From contig CAJVPP010000613.1 in the NCBI GenBank assembly GCA_910592005.1, forward strand, positions 1 to 28,901: DNA of 28,901 nucleotides, written 5' to 3'. The DNA is from Funneliformis mosseae. Its lineage: Eukaryota; Glomeromycota; Glomeromycetes; Glomerales; Glomeraceae. The translations under genes were made by a program, and so were the position numbers. The notes beneath the pieces were generated by a model, which did not search any database, had not been told where the DNA came from, and saw nothing but the letters and a program-made list of their open reading frames with translations. Shown here one piece after another: positions 1 through 9,095 of this stretch; position 1 is the stretch's first letter; every line of letters starts with the position of its first letter.

Positions 1-1850
1 TTAGAATGAATATTAGCATGTAGCAGGCAGTCGTCTTACTAATAATGCTGTTAATGCACCAAATGTTAACAATGGTACTATGGTGATTGTAGCTGGTATT
101 CATTTTGGTCAAGCCATATGGTGGCTAAAAACACATTTTCCTACAGTAAAAGAGGAGCTTTGGGATTTGATGTATAGAACAATTAGAAAGGGGAATATGA
201 CTATAGATGAATTGTATAGAAAATTATTACGAATAGAAAGATGAACTAACTATAGACTTGAAGAATTACGTAGAAAGTTCTTAGATGCTCTTCTACTCTC
301 ATGACTTGAAAAAGCTGAAGATATTGGTGAACATCTGCTATTAGATGAATTAGCTAAAAAGCTTTATGAGATAGAATTACACTGAATAGCAAGACATAAA
401 AGAGATAGAATACCTGACCCCCTAGTATCTAATCGAGCATCTCAAGAAATATATGAACCCTCACCTATTTCAGCTCTTCAATAGCAAGGAATTTCTTTAG
501 AAGATATGCAAAAAGCAATTCAAAATACATTAGCTCAACAAAAAACTGAATATCAAACTTTATTAGAAAACCAGAAAGTTGAATTCCAAATACAGATAAC
601 TCCAAAAGTACAGGCATTGGCTTTACAAACTGTTGAACCTGTTAGATAGCTGAGAGGTCCACCATCTACATTAAAGACAGAGAAAAGTATGAAAATTATT
701 ACGTAGCAGAATTCTTAAAAGACTTAGATATAGTTAACAAGGAAGATTTAAACTCTGATTATCTTGTAAAACCTTTCTAAAGATCTCGCCCACAACGAAG
801 CAATGTTTCTGCTAGAATTGATAGAGTAGAGGAGGAAATAGATGAAACTTGTAATACTATAAATCAACTAATAAATCAATTTAAGAAACTAAATATATGT
901 AAATATAATATTTATAAAGAAACTGGTCATAGTAAAGGTAGTTGTCCCAATAGACAGATAGTACAATCTAATTTTAATCGGTTTTATTTTAAACCTCTCA
1001 TACCTATAAATTTTTAAAATACGCCTCCAGATTCTGATAAAAATAGAGATAATAGTGGTAGTTATGATAAAGTAGACAATGCATGGTATTATGCATCAGA
1101 AAAAAAACAGTCACTAATAAATAAAAGCTTACATGGTAACTCTGCTATCCCTTCTTCCGATCTAGTAACTAGCTAACCTAAAATATATGATTAGCTATTG
1201 TCTAAGCTCTCACCACCGATATGAAAAATGTGTTTATCTCGAAAGGCTTAGAAGGAGGAATCGAAAGAATCAGACAAGTGGTTTTCATCTTTACAATATC
1301 TGAATGCTAATATAAATGATTTAACTATTTCCAAATCTTTTTTAGATACCGTCAGTGAATTAGGTGGTTTAAATGACCCAGCAATCAAGACGCTTGGATA
1401 GAAAGCTAATAAACTATCTAATTTTACCATAAAGAGCAATTCTAAGCATATCACTAATTCATTAGGATGGTTTACAAACGTGCCAGTTACCTTAAAAGAT
1501 AAAGAAGGTAAAATAGTTACAGTTATTGGAAATTTTGTTCATATTGATAATGGTGAAACAGAACTAATGCTATTTTTTAGTATGTCAAACATTCAAAAGG
1601 TTCAAGGCGTCTCTGAGCTAAATAAAAACCAGTTTCACATAAAGTTACATAGAAAGACATATATTATCTCAACCTTTAGTAAGGCTCTGGTAGTTAAGGA
1701 TCTGCCAAAAGAAGAGCAAGATCAAGTATCTACTGATTTTCTAATCTGACTGATGAGGATAGTTTAAAAAAAAATGAGTTATGAGCATATGGTAATTCAT
1801 ATGAAAGATCTTGAGAAGGCGTTATTTACTAGTGTTTAATCAAATTTGGA
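1..1850 (+). pseudogene. Decayed gag-protease retroelement, partial at window edge
   Basis: Reading frames on the plus strand give a long gag-like protein broken by many stops and frameshifts. The frame from about position 35 is open to a TGA near 242 and then continues with the same polar, helix-rich style through further TGA/TAG codons. Near residue-coding positions 904-945 there is a zinc-knuckle relic in which both first cysteines are now tyrosine (Tyr-x2-Tyr-x4-His-x4-Cys instead of C-x2-C-x4-H-x4-C). Downstream lies a retropepsin-like domain. The order nucleic-acid-binding knuckle then aspartic protease is that of Gag-Pol elements. No reverse transcriptase follows, because similarity fades near 1850. 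The 5' end lies outside the window and I see no LTR. The family is recognised from domain order and general resemblance to fungal gag-protease repeats, not from a search. Certainly non-functional as it stands. Confidence 0.7.
1321..1749 (+). pseudogene. Retropepsin-like aspartic protease fragment of the retroelement
   Basis: This frame encodes a beta-rich domain starting with a hydrophobic stretch and Asp-Thr-Val-Ser-Glu at 1345-1359, in the place where retropepsins carry Asp-Thr-Gly. The glycine is replaced by valine (GTC at 1351-1353), which should damage the active-site loop. A TAG at 1399-1401 follows Leu-Gly, probably an original tryptophan codon (TGG to TAG). From 1480 to 1749 the frame is uninterrupted for 89 codons. 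It includes an Ile-Asp-Asn-Gly-Glu segment and a later hydrophobic strand, as expected for the flap and C-terminal half of a single-domain protease. The TGA at 1747-1749 ends it. It is in frame with the DTV motif, so the open stretch is a surviving piece of the pseudogene and not a separate small gene. Confidence 0.65.
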
Positions 1851-1899
1851 AATCATAGGACACTATAATAATCTTTGTGAATAGTATAAGTGAAGGTAA

Positions 1900-2577
1900 A
1901 CTAAGTCTCAGTAGTTATTTTTTATGCAAGTACACGATCTTTTGCCACAGCCTTTTTCATTCCGTTTTGCATCTTCTTAAATATTTCCAGAGCATTTTCA
2001 AAATCTTGCAGAACAATAGACGATAGATTGAAAGATGGTGGTATTTTTGACACTTGTTCTTTTTTTATCTCTAATCCCCATCTATCTTTTCTGATAAATC
2101 CTTACTATCAAAAATACAAACAGACTTGGACTTTGATTTCTTTTTGCCTGTCTGTGTTCACATGGAATTACTAGAGAAAGAAGAAGAATTATATGAAGAT
2201 TTCTGATTATCATCTGAATTCTGGTCAGAAGGCACTTCACGTAAATGAAGAAGAGGATCTTTATTATCAGAAATGATAATGAATTCTACAATGTTATGTC
2301 ATTTCTCTGTTGGTATAGAAGATTTTTGATTATTAATGATTTTTTTATATGTCTCTGCTTCTATATGATGTCTTTTACACATAATACTTTGAGTATTTGG
2401 AATATTTTTAGAAGCATTTCTGATTTCTTCTATATAAGAGTCTAGTATCTGATCTGAGAAATTTACAAGCACAGGCTGATTTTTTTTACTAGTACTGAAT
2501 CTATATGTTTCTAATATATTACCAATAGAAAACCAATAAAAAACTGATAAAAAATTAATAAAGAATTTATTCACCAT
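1900..2577 (-). pseudogene. Unidentified Ser/Lys-rich broken ORF
   Basis: On the minus strand a 92-codon frame (2577 to 2299) begins with a hydrophobic N-terminal stretch and continues into polar sequence with a Cys-Lys-Arg-His-His run. Past its stop the same strand still reads as protein-like sequence down to about 1900: a Ser/Asn/Asp-rich segment, then Lys-Ser repeats (Lys-Lys-Lys-Ser-Lys-Ser-Lys-Ser), then a helical segment, with at least two stops and one frameshift. Low-complexity Ser/Lys patches next to a retroelement suggest a repeat-borne accessory protein, but I do not recognise a domain. It lies between two plus-strand repeat remnants and points the opposite way. It could also be chance open sequence; the uninterrupted part is short. 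Confidence 0.35.
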
Positions 2578-2862
2578 CTATTTGACATCAATTTTATACT
2601 AATATAAATATTATGCAAGTCTGCTATAATTCTGATCCAAATAGAAATAGGAATAAATGCATATAATTTAGATACTTTATCAATTTTATATTGATGAGAT
2701 ACTGGTTAAATATTGGTACAATAATGATTCAAAAAAAAAATATCAAGTTCTTGGTAAATTTCAATAATGAGACATCTATCTAAAAATCGTATAACTGAAA
2801 TTTTTAAGATAATGTTTGAAAATATTTTTTTTTCACTATCAAAGTGTATACGAAAATAGGTC

Positions 2863-3370
2863 ATGACCAATATGCATACTATGAAAAATCTTAGTTCTGG
2901 CTATTGTCTTGGTAGTGCTCGTGAAATTGAGCTTAAGAAGGTATTGCGCATTAGTAGCAAATCTGTTGCTGACCTTGCTAATGAATATAAAAATCTACAA
3001 GACGTATGTTTAGAGTGAGAAAAGAAATTTCAGCAAAGTTATGCTGATATTGGTAATAAGATTAATCAGTTAAATGCGTCCAGTACTGAGGTTAGATCCC
3101 AACTTATTTCTGAACAGAAGTTTTATTCTGAGAGTTGACGTAAGCTTGAAGCCAATATACTGCCAAAATTCAATCACTTAAATCAAATATTAAAACACTA
3201 AAGAGAGAGGTAACTTTGGCCCAGAAAGCTTCGTTCGCTGATAAAGTCACAATTCTTTCTCTTGAAGCTAAAATATGAGAATTAGAAGGTAAATTGAATA
3301 TTCTTAGGCTTTTAGAAAAAAATAAATCAGTCTGCACGCCCTCCTTGCTGCTAGTTAGAGTTAGTAAAAA
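2863..3370 (+). pseudogene. Broken coiled-coil ORF (repeat-borne)
   Basis: Starting at the ATG at 2863, the frame encodes a polar, helix-forming protein with regularly spaced Leu/Ile (for example Ile-Glu-Leu-Lys-Lys-Val-Leu, then Ile-Asn-Gln-Leu-Asn). It is interrupted by TGA near 3016 and 3136. After a frameshift near 3170 the heptad pattern continues in another frame (Ile-x2-Leu-x6-Leu-x6) to about 3320, again with one TGA. The whole thing resembles a coiled-coil protein of the kind found in retroelement ORF1 proteins or in lineage-specific fungal families. Codon use is less AT-extreme than the surrounding DNA, which supports past coding function. I cannot name it. The three TGA codons are each one transition away from TGG. 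Confidence 0.45.
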
Positions 3371-3639
3371 ATTTAATTTAATTTTAATAAATATATATAT
3401 TATAATATAAGAAATATTATTATATAATTATATTTAATATAATACATATTAGCGAAATGAATTTTTTGAAATCACATATTGCAAAAATTAAATATTTATT
3501 ATTTATTTTATTAAATTTTTTTTAGTAACATTAATTTTATAAATCAATTTAACTAACTATATTATTATAAAGAAAGATTATATGCTATATTATGTAGAAA
3601 ATCTATAATTAAATAGTTTTCTCAATTATTAAGAATTGT
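3371..3639. other. AT-rich spacer, no gene seen
   Basis: Almost pure A/T with short TATA-type runs separating the coiled-coil remnant from the MULE remnant. I see no open frame, RNA gene or clear repeat boundary. The terminal repeats expected of the neighbouring MULE are not visible here. Confidence 0.6.
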
Positions 3640-4994
3640 CATTATTCTCTTTTTCCTATCAACTAAACTCTTTTTTTGCTTTGACCAAAGTTCATCACAA
3701 AAAATACATTCAATTTGAATATTAACTTGCTGCTGTTCTTTTTGTAATTCTTTAATGATTGTATAAATACCTATATATGATTTTTTAACTAAAATTCTTC
3801 AGCGATGATGCTATACTTCTATAGTATTTTGTGTTTATAAAACTCCAAATTCTATTGAGTCATAAACTAACCATAATACTGGAGAAAATAGTAGTGAATC
3901 ATGAATTATGTTTTCATTTCGCAATTGTCTTTGTATTCTTTCATATATAATTATCCTCAAACTACTGAACTACATCATTTGCTTCTGAAGGCATTATTAG
4001 TTTTAATGCATCAAATGTAACAGAAATTTCTTGTGATGATAAAAATTCTAAAGCAAATAGTTGTTATATCATAAGACTAAAATACTCATCATTTCCATAA
4101 TAAACAGCTAGCTCACTATTTTATATTTTTCGCTAACCATTTTGTTCTAAATGAAAAAAATATTCCTTATTAGTAGCATTTGGAAACTTATAATATAATG
4201 CATTAATTGCAGCTTATTTAAAATCTGTAATTATATGTAATAGTATTAATTGAATATTATTTTCATCAGTAAACTCAGATAAATTATTAAAAAGCCATTT
4301 ATAAAGTTCTTTAGATTTGCATATTATTAATACATATACTAATAGAAAAATTTTTAAATTTTCTTCAGTATCAACAGAAGTGTGAATTATATAAAGTTAA
4401 CAAAATATTGTTGGAACTGTTTTAAATGTACCAAAATATTACTTAAGATAAATATTGAATATTATTTTTTGTGATAAACATAAGAATTCATTCTTATTCA
4501 ATTATATAATCTTTAACTAAAAAAGATTCTTCATTTAATGTAATATGAAGTGAATCTGAAATATTAACTTCTACTATGCTTTAAGGTTCTAGTGGTATTT
4601 TAACTTTTCTAACTTGAATAATTTTTTTACAAAATGCATTGCATAATAGTATGTAAGGATAAATTTCATTAGAAATATTAATTATGTTATTTTGTATAAT
4701 TTGTATAGGTTTTTCTCTAGTTTCACCAGCTTTTTTTTTAATTTCTGTGATAGCTTTTACAATATTAGTACTATTGGCTTAAGGTGTATGGTTATGATCA
4801 ATAAGAGTTTTAAGGTAATGTAAACCATTATTTAATATAGTTGTAGCCTAGCCTTTACATTTTTCTGATTTTTTTTTTTCATAATATTAATAATATTTAT
4901 TATTTTAACTTTGTTTTTTTACTATCAAATATCCATAAACATTTATTTTATTATTTCCTTTTTGTGATGATAAAAATTCACAAATTCCACTCAT
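3640..4994 (-). pseudogene. MULE-type transposase with N-terminal FLYWCH finger, dead
   Basis: Read from an ATG at 4994 leftwards, the minus strand shows a FLYWCH zinc finger: a Tyr-Gly-Tyr strand, a degraded Trp-x-Cys region (now stop-Tyr-Tyr), an intact Cys in Lys-Cys-Lys-Gly and a closing His-Asn-His near 4790. FLYWCH modules commonly head Mutator-like (MULE) transposases. After a linker comes the DDE core: Gly-Thr-Phe-Lys-Thr-Val-Pro near 4430 with the preceding catalytic Asp lost, then Ile-Thr-Asp-Phe followed by Ala-Ala-Ile-Asn near 4215 (second Asp kept), and an Ile-Glu-Val segment near 3818 (Glu kept). The C-terminus is a Glu/Gln-rich helix near 3700-3740. Many in-frame TAA/TAG codons replace likely Gln and Trp codons, and there are several frameshifts. 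It would have cut and pasted DNA in the nucleus; it cannot now. No flanking inverted repeats were found. Confidence 0.72.
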
Positions 4995-5183
4995 TTTTTT
5001 TATAAAAGCTTTTTATGTAAAATAATTTTTGGAAGAACAATAAAATAAATAAAAGAAATTCTCATGAAAGAATTTTTTTTATTTTAATCAACTGATAGAC
5101 TTAAAGATAGTATAATAATATAATTGATGATGATATCATACATATAAATTTTTTGACTTTTTCTAATCTCATAATTTTTTATT

Positions 5184-5330
5184 TTGATCAGAATAATATA
5201 ATGTCAGAATTTTGACAATCAGGATTATGTCCATTCAGAATTGAAGACTATCAGAATTATGAACTATCAGAATTTTGGATATATCAGGAATTTGGAATCG
5301 AAATTCTGAACTATCAGGATTCTGGATGTT
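5184..5330. repeat. Imperfect ~16-17 bp tandem repeat
   Basis: About eight diverged copies of a unit close to TATCAGAATTNTGGA follow one another here (for example TATCAGAATTATGAAC, TATCAGAATTTTGGATA, TATCAGGATTCTGG). At least one segment reads in the opposite sense (GAAATTCTGAAC). It lies about 190 bp upstream of the MULE transposase start, so it might be a sub-terminal repeat of that element, but no matching copy is visible on the other side. Confidence 0.6.
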
Positions 5331-6180
5331 GAGATATCATCATAAATCCATTTAAATATAATCTTTTTCTATTATTTTATATAAAAATTTCAAAGAAAAT
5401 TATATATCAAAAACATATTTAAAATTTACTTTTTGCTTACTTTTTAGCAGATAATTCAAAGATTTTTCTAAGATAAAGAAATTTAATATATATTTTTACT
5501 TTATTTATTAATTTAATATATAGAATTTAGTAGAATATTTGGATAATATTTTATAATAGAAGCAGTAAAAAATTTACAAATAATATATAAAGAATTTTTT
5601 ATATTTTTTTATATAAAATCTAATATTTATAATATCTTGTAAAGTATCAGCATTTATTTTCATAAATAACTATTTTTTTTAATATATATGTAAGTAATAC
5701 AATTTATAAAAGTATTTTAAAGATATAAATTTTTTTTATTTTAATTTTATAATAAAAAATTTAAATTATTCAGTATTAAATTATCTTTTCTTATTTATGC
5801 TATAAATATATTAGATTTATTAGTATATAATAAAATCTATAATCTTAAAACTAATTATATAATTATTATAAATAAATCAGTATATTGTAAATTATTATGT
5901 AATAGATATATATTTTAAAAAGGAAAGATAATTTTATTTTTACATAAGTTATAAATATTAAGAAGATATTTTTCTTTCATTTTATTTATATATAAAATAC
6001 TATTATTTTTACTAAAGATACTCTTTATAATTATTTTCAAATTTCAATTAAGTTGTAACTTAATTGTACTATAAGAAGATTTAATTATATTATAAGTTAT
6101 AACTTAATTATATCATTATTTTAATTACGATACTCATCTTAATTCTCACTAATTGAATCAGATATCTTATTAGAAATTTT
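5331..6180. other. AT-rich DNA with short palindromes, no gene
   Basis: No coding frame or RNA gene is visible. Two hairpin-capable palindromes stand out: a perfect 10-bp stem with a 2-base loop at 6045-6066 (CAATTAAGTT, GT, AACTTAATTG) and a perfect 12-mer AAGTTATAACTT about 30 bp downstream. Both centre on the same AAGTT/AACTT core. Confidence 0.55.
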
Positions 6181-6910
6181 TATATTTTATCATTAAAATA
6201 ATTAAAATATTGATTTTAAAAATAAAATTTATTAAAATTTATTAAAAAAATAAATAAATAAAAATTACAATAAAAAAAAATTTATTTAAAAATCTGCTTA
6301 AATTAAAAAATAAATTAAAAATAGAATTAAATCTTGAAATTGCAAATTAATTTTAAAAATTAAAATTAAAAATTAAAATAACAACAAAATTAAATTAAAT
6401 CTAAAAGTCAAATTAAATATTAATTAAAAAAAAATTTAATTTAAAAATTATAAAATTATAATTATAAAAAATAAAATTTATAAAATGAAATTAAAAATTA
6501 AATTAAATAATTGCAATTATTAAATGAATAACTAAAATTTAAAGATTATTAAAAAATTATTAATCTAAAAAAAAATAAAATTATTAAAAAAATAATTAAT
6601 TAAAAAGAAAGTTAAAAAAAAATTAAAAAATTAATCTAATATTATTAATAAAATTTAAATAGAAAAATTGTAAATATTAAATAAAATTAAAAAAAATTAA
6701 AATTTAAATATTAAAAAAAAATTTTAACAAAAAATTGCAGCTATTAAAACTAAATTAAAAAAATAATTTAATTATTATAAAAATATATTTGAAAAAAATC
6801 ATTAAAAAAACATAATAAAAATATATACAATATATTAAAAAAAATCATATTAAAAAAAATAATAAAAATACATCAAAAAAAAATTCATTAAAAAAAAAGA
6901 GGTTTATTAT
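6180..6910 (+). repeat. A-rich low-complexity tract (AAATTAAA type)
   Basis: The plus strand is built almost only from A and T in AAATTAAA/AAAATTAAAT style words with very few G or C. It has no exact period, so it is simple-sequence drift and not a tidy satellite. No gene or RNA is visible. Similar A-rich DNA recurs at 7225-7380 and 11,340-11,590. Confidence 0.6.
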
Positions 6911-6916
6911 TAATCA

Positions 6917-7222
6917 TCACCAGTGATCATCACTGGTATTATGTAATATTTGTAATTCAAGCTGGAATTATAGAAATTATGAATGGGAATGTCAATCAAT
7001 CATTTTCTTTTTGATAATAGCCATTACATAAAAAATCATTTTGGTAATTTTTCTAAAAATCACAAAAAAATAACAATGTGATAAATAAGAGTGACAAATA
7101 AGTTTTTTTTATAGTAAAAAATTATAAGTCTAAAAAATATATAGTAAAATTGAATCACAGAGGGATGTGATACTGGTGATAATTAAATATTATATAATAC
7201 TAGTAACGATCACCACTGGTGA
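6917..7222. mobile_element. ~306-bp MITE with ~38-bp terminal inverted repeats
   Basis: The left end (6917-6951) starts TCACCAGTGATCATCACTGG. The reverse complement of the right end (7222-7185) starts TCACCAGTGGTGATCGTTAC. With one 3-base gap the two match over about 38 bp with four mismatches, ending in the shared block ATTAT(G/A)TAATATTT. Near the left tip ACCAGTGAT-C-ATCACTGGT (6919-6937) is a perfect palindrome, so each terminus can itself fold. The interior has no coding frame. Size, terminal repeats and lack of coding define a miniature inverted-repeat element. The target duplication is unclear; a TA on each side a few bases out is possible. It is clearly richer in G and C than the surrounding tract. 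Confidence 0.75.
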
Positions 7223-7489
7223 TTCATAGCAAAATTCAAAAAAATAATAATATAAAAAAAATTTAAATTAATATAAAATGAAAAATAATTAATAAAACAA
7301 AATAAAATAAAATCTAAAATAAGAAAATTAATTACTAATTAAAAAAAACCAAAAAAATTTAATTAAAATTGATAAAATAAATTTAAAAGATAGTCAAATC
7401 AACCTGAATTTAATCCAATTATAACTTAAATATTACTTGAATATAATTCAAATTTTATCTAAAACTATCTTAACTATATTCTTAATATA
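7223..7489. other. AT-rich spacer between MITE and Tc1 element
   Basis: A-rich sequence to about 7380, then a C-containing, G-poor stretch (AACTTAAATATTACTTG style) up to the Tc1 boundary. The second part resembles the low-complexity tract at 10,920-11,340. No gene seen. Confidence 0.5.
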
Positions 7490-8803
7490 CAGTTTTTGAA
7501 AAAAGTAATAAGAATAAAATGTAGCAGAAAAAACTTAAAAATTTTTCGTAATATACAATTTACAAAAAAATCCTATCACGTGATAAACAACAATCATTTT
7601 TATTTATGATAATCATCATCATTATTTTTATTTTGTTTACATTTTGCCAAGGTTATATTAGACACATAATAATTCAAGTTACACTAAATAATACTATATA
7701 TAATAACCTCTTTATAGAAAAATAGTATTCACAATGCTCAAATTTTACATAAACTAACTTCTATTCCTTTCTCTACTGTTTATAAATATATCAAAAAACT
7801 TAAAATATCACTTTAGATCCTTTACCTCAACCTGAAAGACCAAAGAAACTTTCTTTTAAAAAATGTTATTATCTTGGTTAACTTATCTCAATAAACAAAT
7901 TTTCAACATATACTGAGCTTACAAATATTTTAAATGTCAAATATACCAACCTTGACATAACTGATCACATAGTGCTTAATGAGCTTCATGACCTTAATTA
8001 TATTTGTAAAGTTTTAAAATCTATATCCCTTCTTACAGAAAAATACAAATAAAAGTGTATTGAATTTGCTACAAAATATAAAAATCAAAACTAAAATAAA
8101 GTTATTTTTTTTGATGAAGTTACATTTCAAATGTTTAAAAATACCCAAAAATTATTCTACAAAATTAGTATAAAACCTTTATAAAAGCCTATGGTAAAAC
8201 ATTTATACAAAGTTCATATGTAAAATACATTTTCAATCAAAGGTCAAATTAGTGTCCTTTTTTTTACTGAAAATATGAATAGTACCTTTTATCATAAAAT
8301 TTTAAAGAAAAATCTCTTTGACAATGCTAATTCTATTATGGGAAGGTTTTAGTGTTCTAATAAGATAAAATCTCAAATACACAATTAAGAAAATTAAGAA
8401 ATTGCTTGCAGATCATTATCCGAGGTTGATGAACTAACCATCAAATAGCTCTGACCTCAATCCTATAGAAAATTTATGGGAAATAATGAAGAGCTATATA
8501 GAGAAAGAGGTTAACAAACTGGTGGCTAAAAAAAGTTTAATTACTATAAATATTTTTTGTAAAATAATTAAAAAAAATGGGAGGAAGTTGAGCCTAAAAT
8601 TTTTGTTAATTTAATCCATAGTATGCCATTAAGATTAGAATAGGTAATTGAACGAAATAGTGATAAGGGAGATTACTAAATAATTTTTAGGAATATAATC
8701 ATAATATGATGAACAACTTTTTATAAATTTTTCATGTATTTTTGATCTTTATTTATTACGCAATAAATAAAAATATAATTCTCATTATTTTTTTCAAGAA
8801 CTG
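7490..8803 (+). mobile_element. Tc1/mariner element, full length, inactive
   Basis: The left end reads CAGTTTTTGAAAAAAGTAAT and continues AAGAAT (7490-7515). The right end in reverse complement reads CAGTTCTTGAAAAAAATAAT and continues GAGAAT (8803-8778). That is 26 bp with three mismatches. Both sides are flanked by TA (7488-7489 and 8804-8805), the standard Tc1/mariner target duplication. The 1314-bp length is normal for the superfamily, and the interior holds a matching transposase pseudogene on the plus strand. The boundaries are therefore well supported by three independent signs. Confidence 0.85.
7732..8679 (+). pseudogene. Tc1/mariner transposase pseudogene 1
   Basis: The frame fragments begin with a helix-turn-helix-like segment (His-Asn-Ala-Gln-Ile-Leu-His-Lys-Leu, Ser-Thr-Val-Tyr-Lys-Tyr-Ile near 7732-7790). 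An AT-hook/linker region follows (Arg-Pro-Lys-Lys-Leu-Ser). The catalytic core shows Phe-Phe-Asp-Glu-Val-Thr-Phe with the first catalytic Asp at 8113-8115. The second Asp, expected in a Gln-Gln-Asp-Asn-Asp-Pro-Lys-His block near 8355-8385, is destroyed: the two Gln codons became TAA TAA and the Asp-Pro codons were lost to an indel. The third acidic residue is kept in Asp-Leu-Asn-Pro-Ile-Glu-Asn-Leu-Trp, Glu at 8468-8470. The C-terminus ends Gly-Asp-Tyr-stop at 8679. Several stops and at least two frameshifts make it dead. It fits the Tc1 type with Glu as third residue. Confidence 0.82.
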
Positions 8804-8805
8804 TA

Positions 8806-9095
8806 ATTAAATTAGATACATGTAAAATTTTTGAAAATAATTTTAAATCAAAAATTTTACTTAATCAAAATAAATTTTCTTTTTATGATATATCACTTGA
8901 AAAAAAATATTATTGGTTTAAATAAACCAAATTAAAAAAATATAATTGGCTATTGATTATAAAAAAAATCTTATTGTTATTTATTTATTTTTAAATTTCT
9001 TTCATTGTAAATATATTGACTAAACTAAAATAAGTTATTCTATATACTTATTAAAAAGAATTTTCAAATACTTTTAATATTCTTAATTTTTTTAT
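8806..9095. other. AT-rich spacer, no gene seen
   Basis: A/T-dominated sequence between the Tc1 right end and the hAT remnant. I looked for a hAT terminal inverted repeat here and found none that I could pair with the far end. Confidence 0.45.

Noticed and set aside
3371..5183. Terminal inverted repeats for the MULE
   Set aside because: I compared the AT-rich flanks and the 5184-5330 repeat with 3371-3640 and saw no convincing complementary ends.
7574..7585. TATCACGTGATA palindrome as a regulatory site
   Set aside because: It lies inside the Tc1 element, so it is element sequence and not evidence of host regulation. It serves as a caution for the CACGTG finding.
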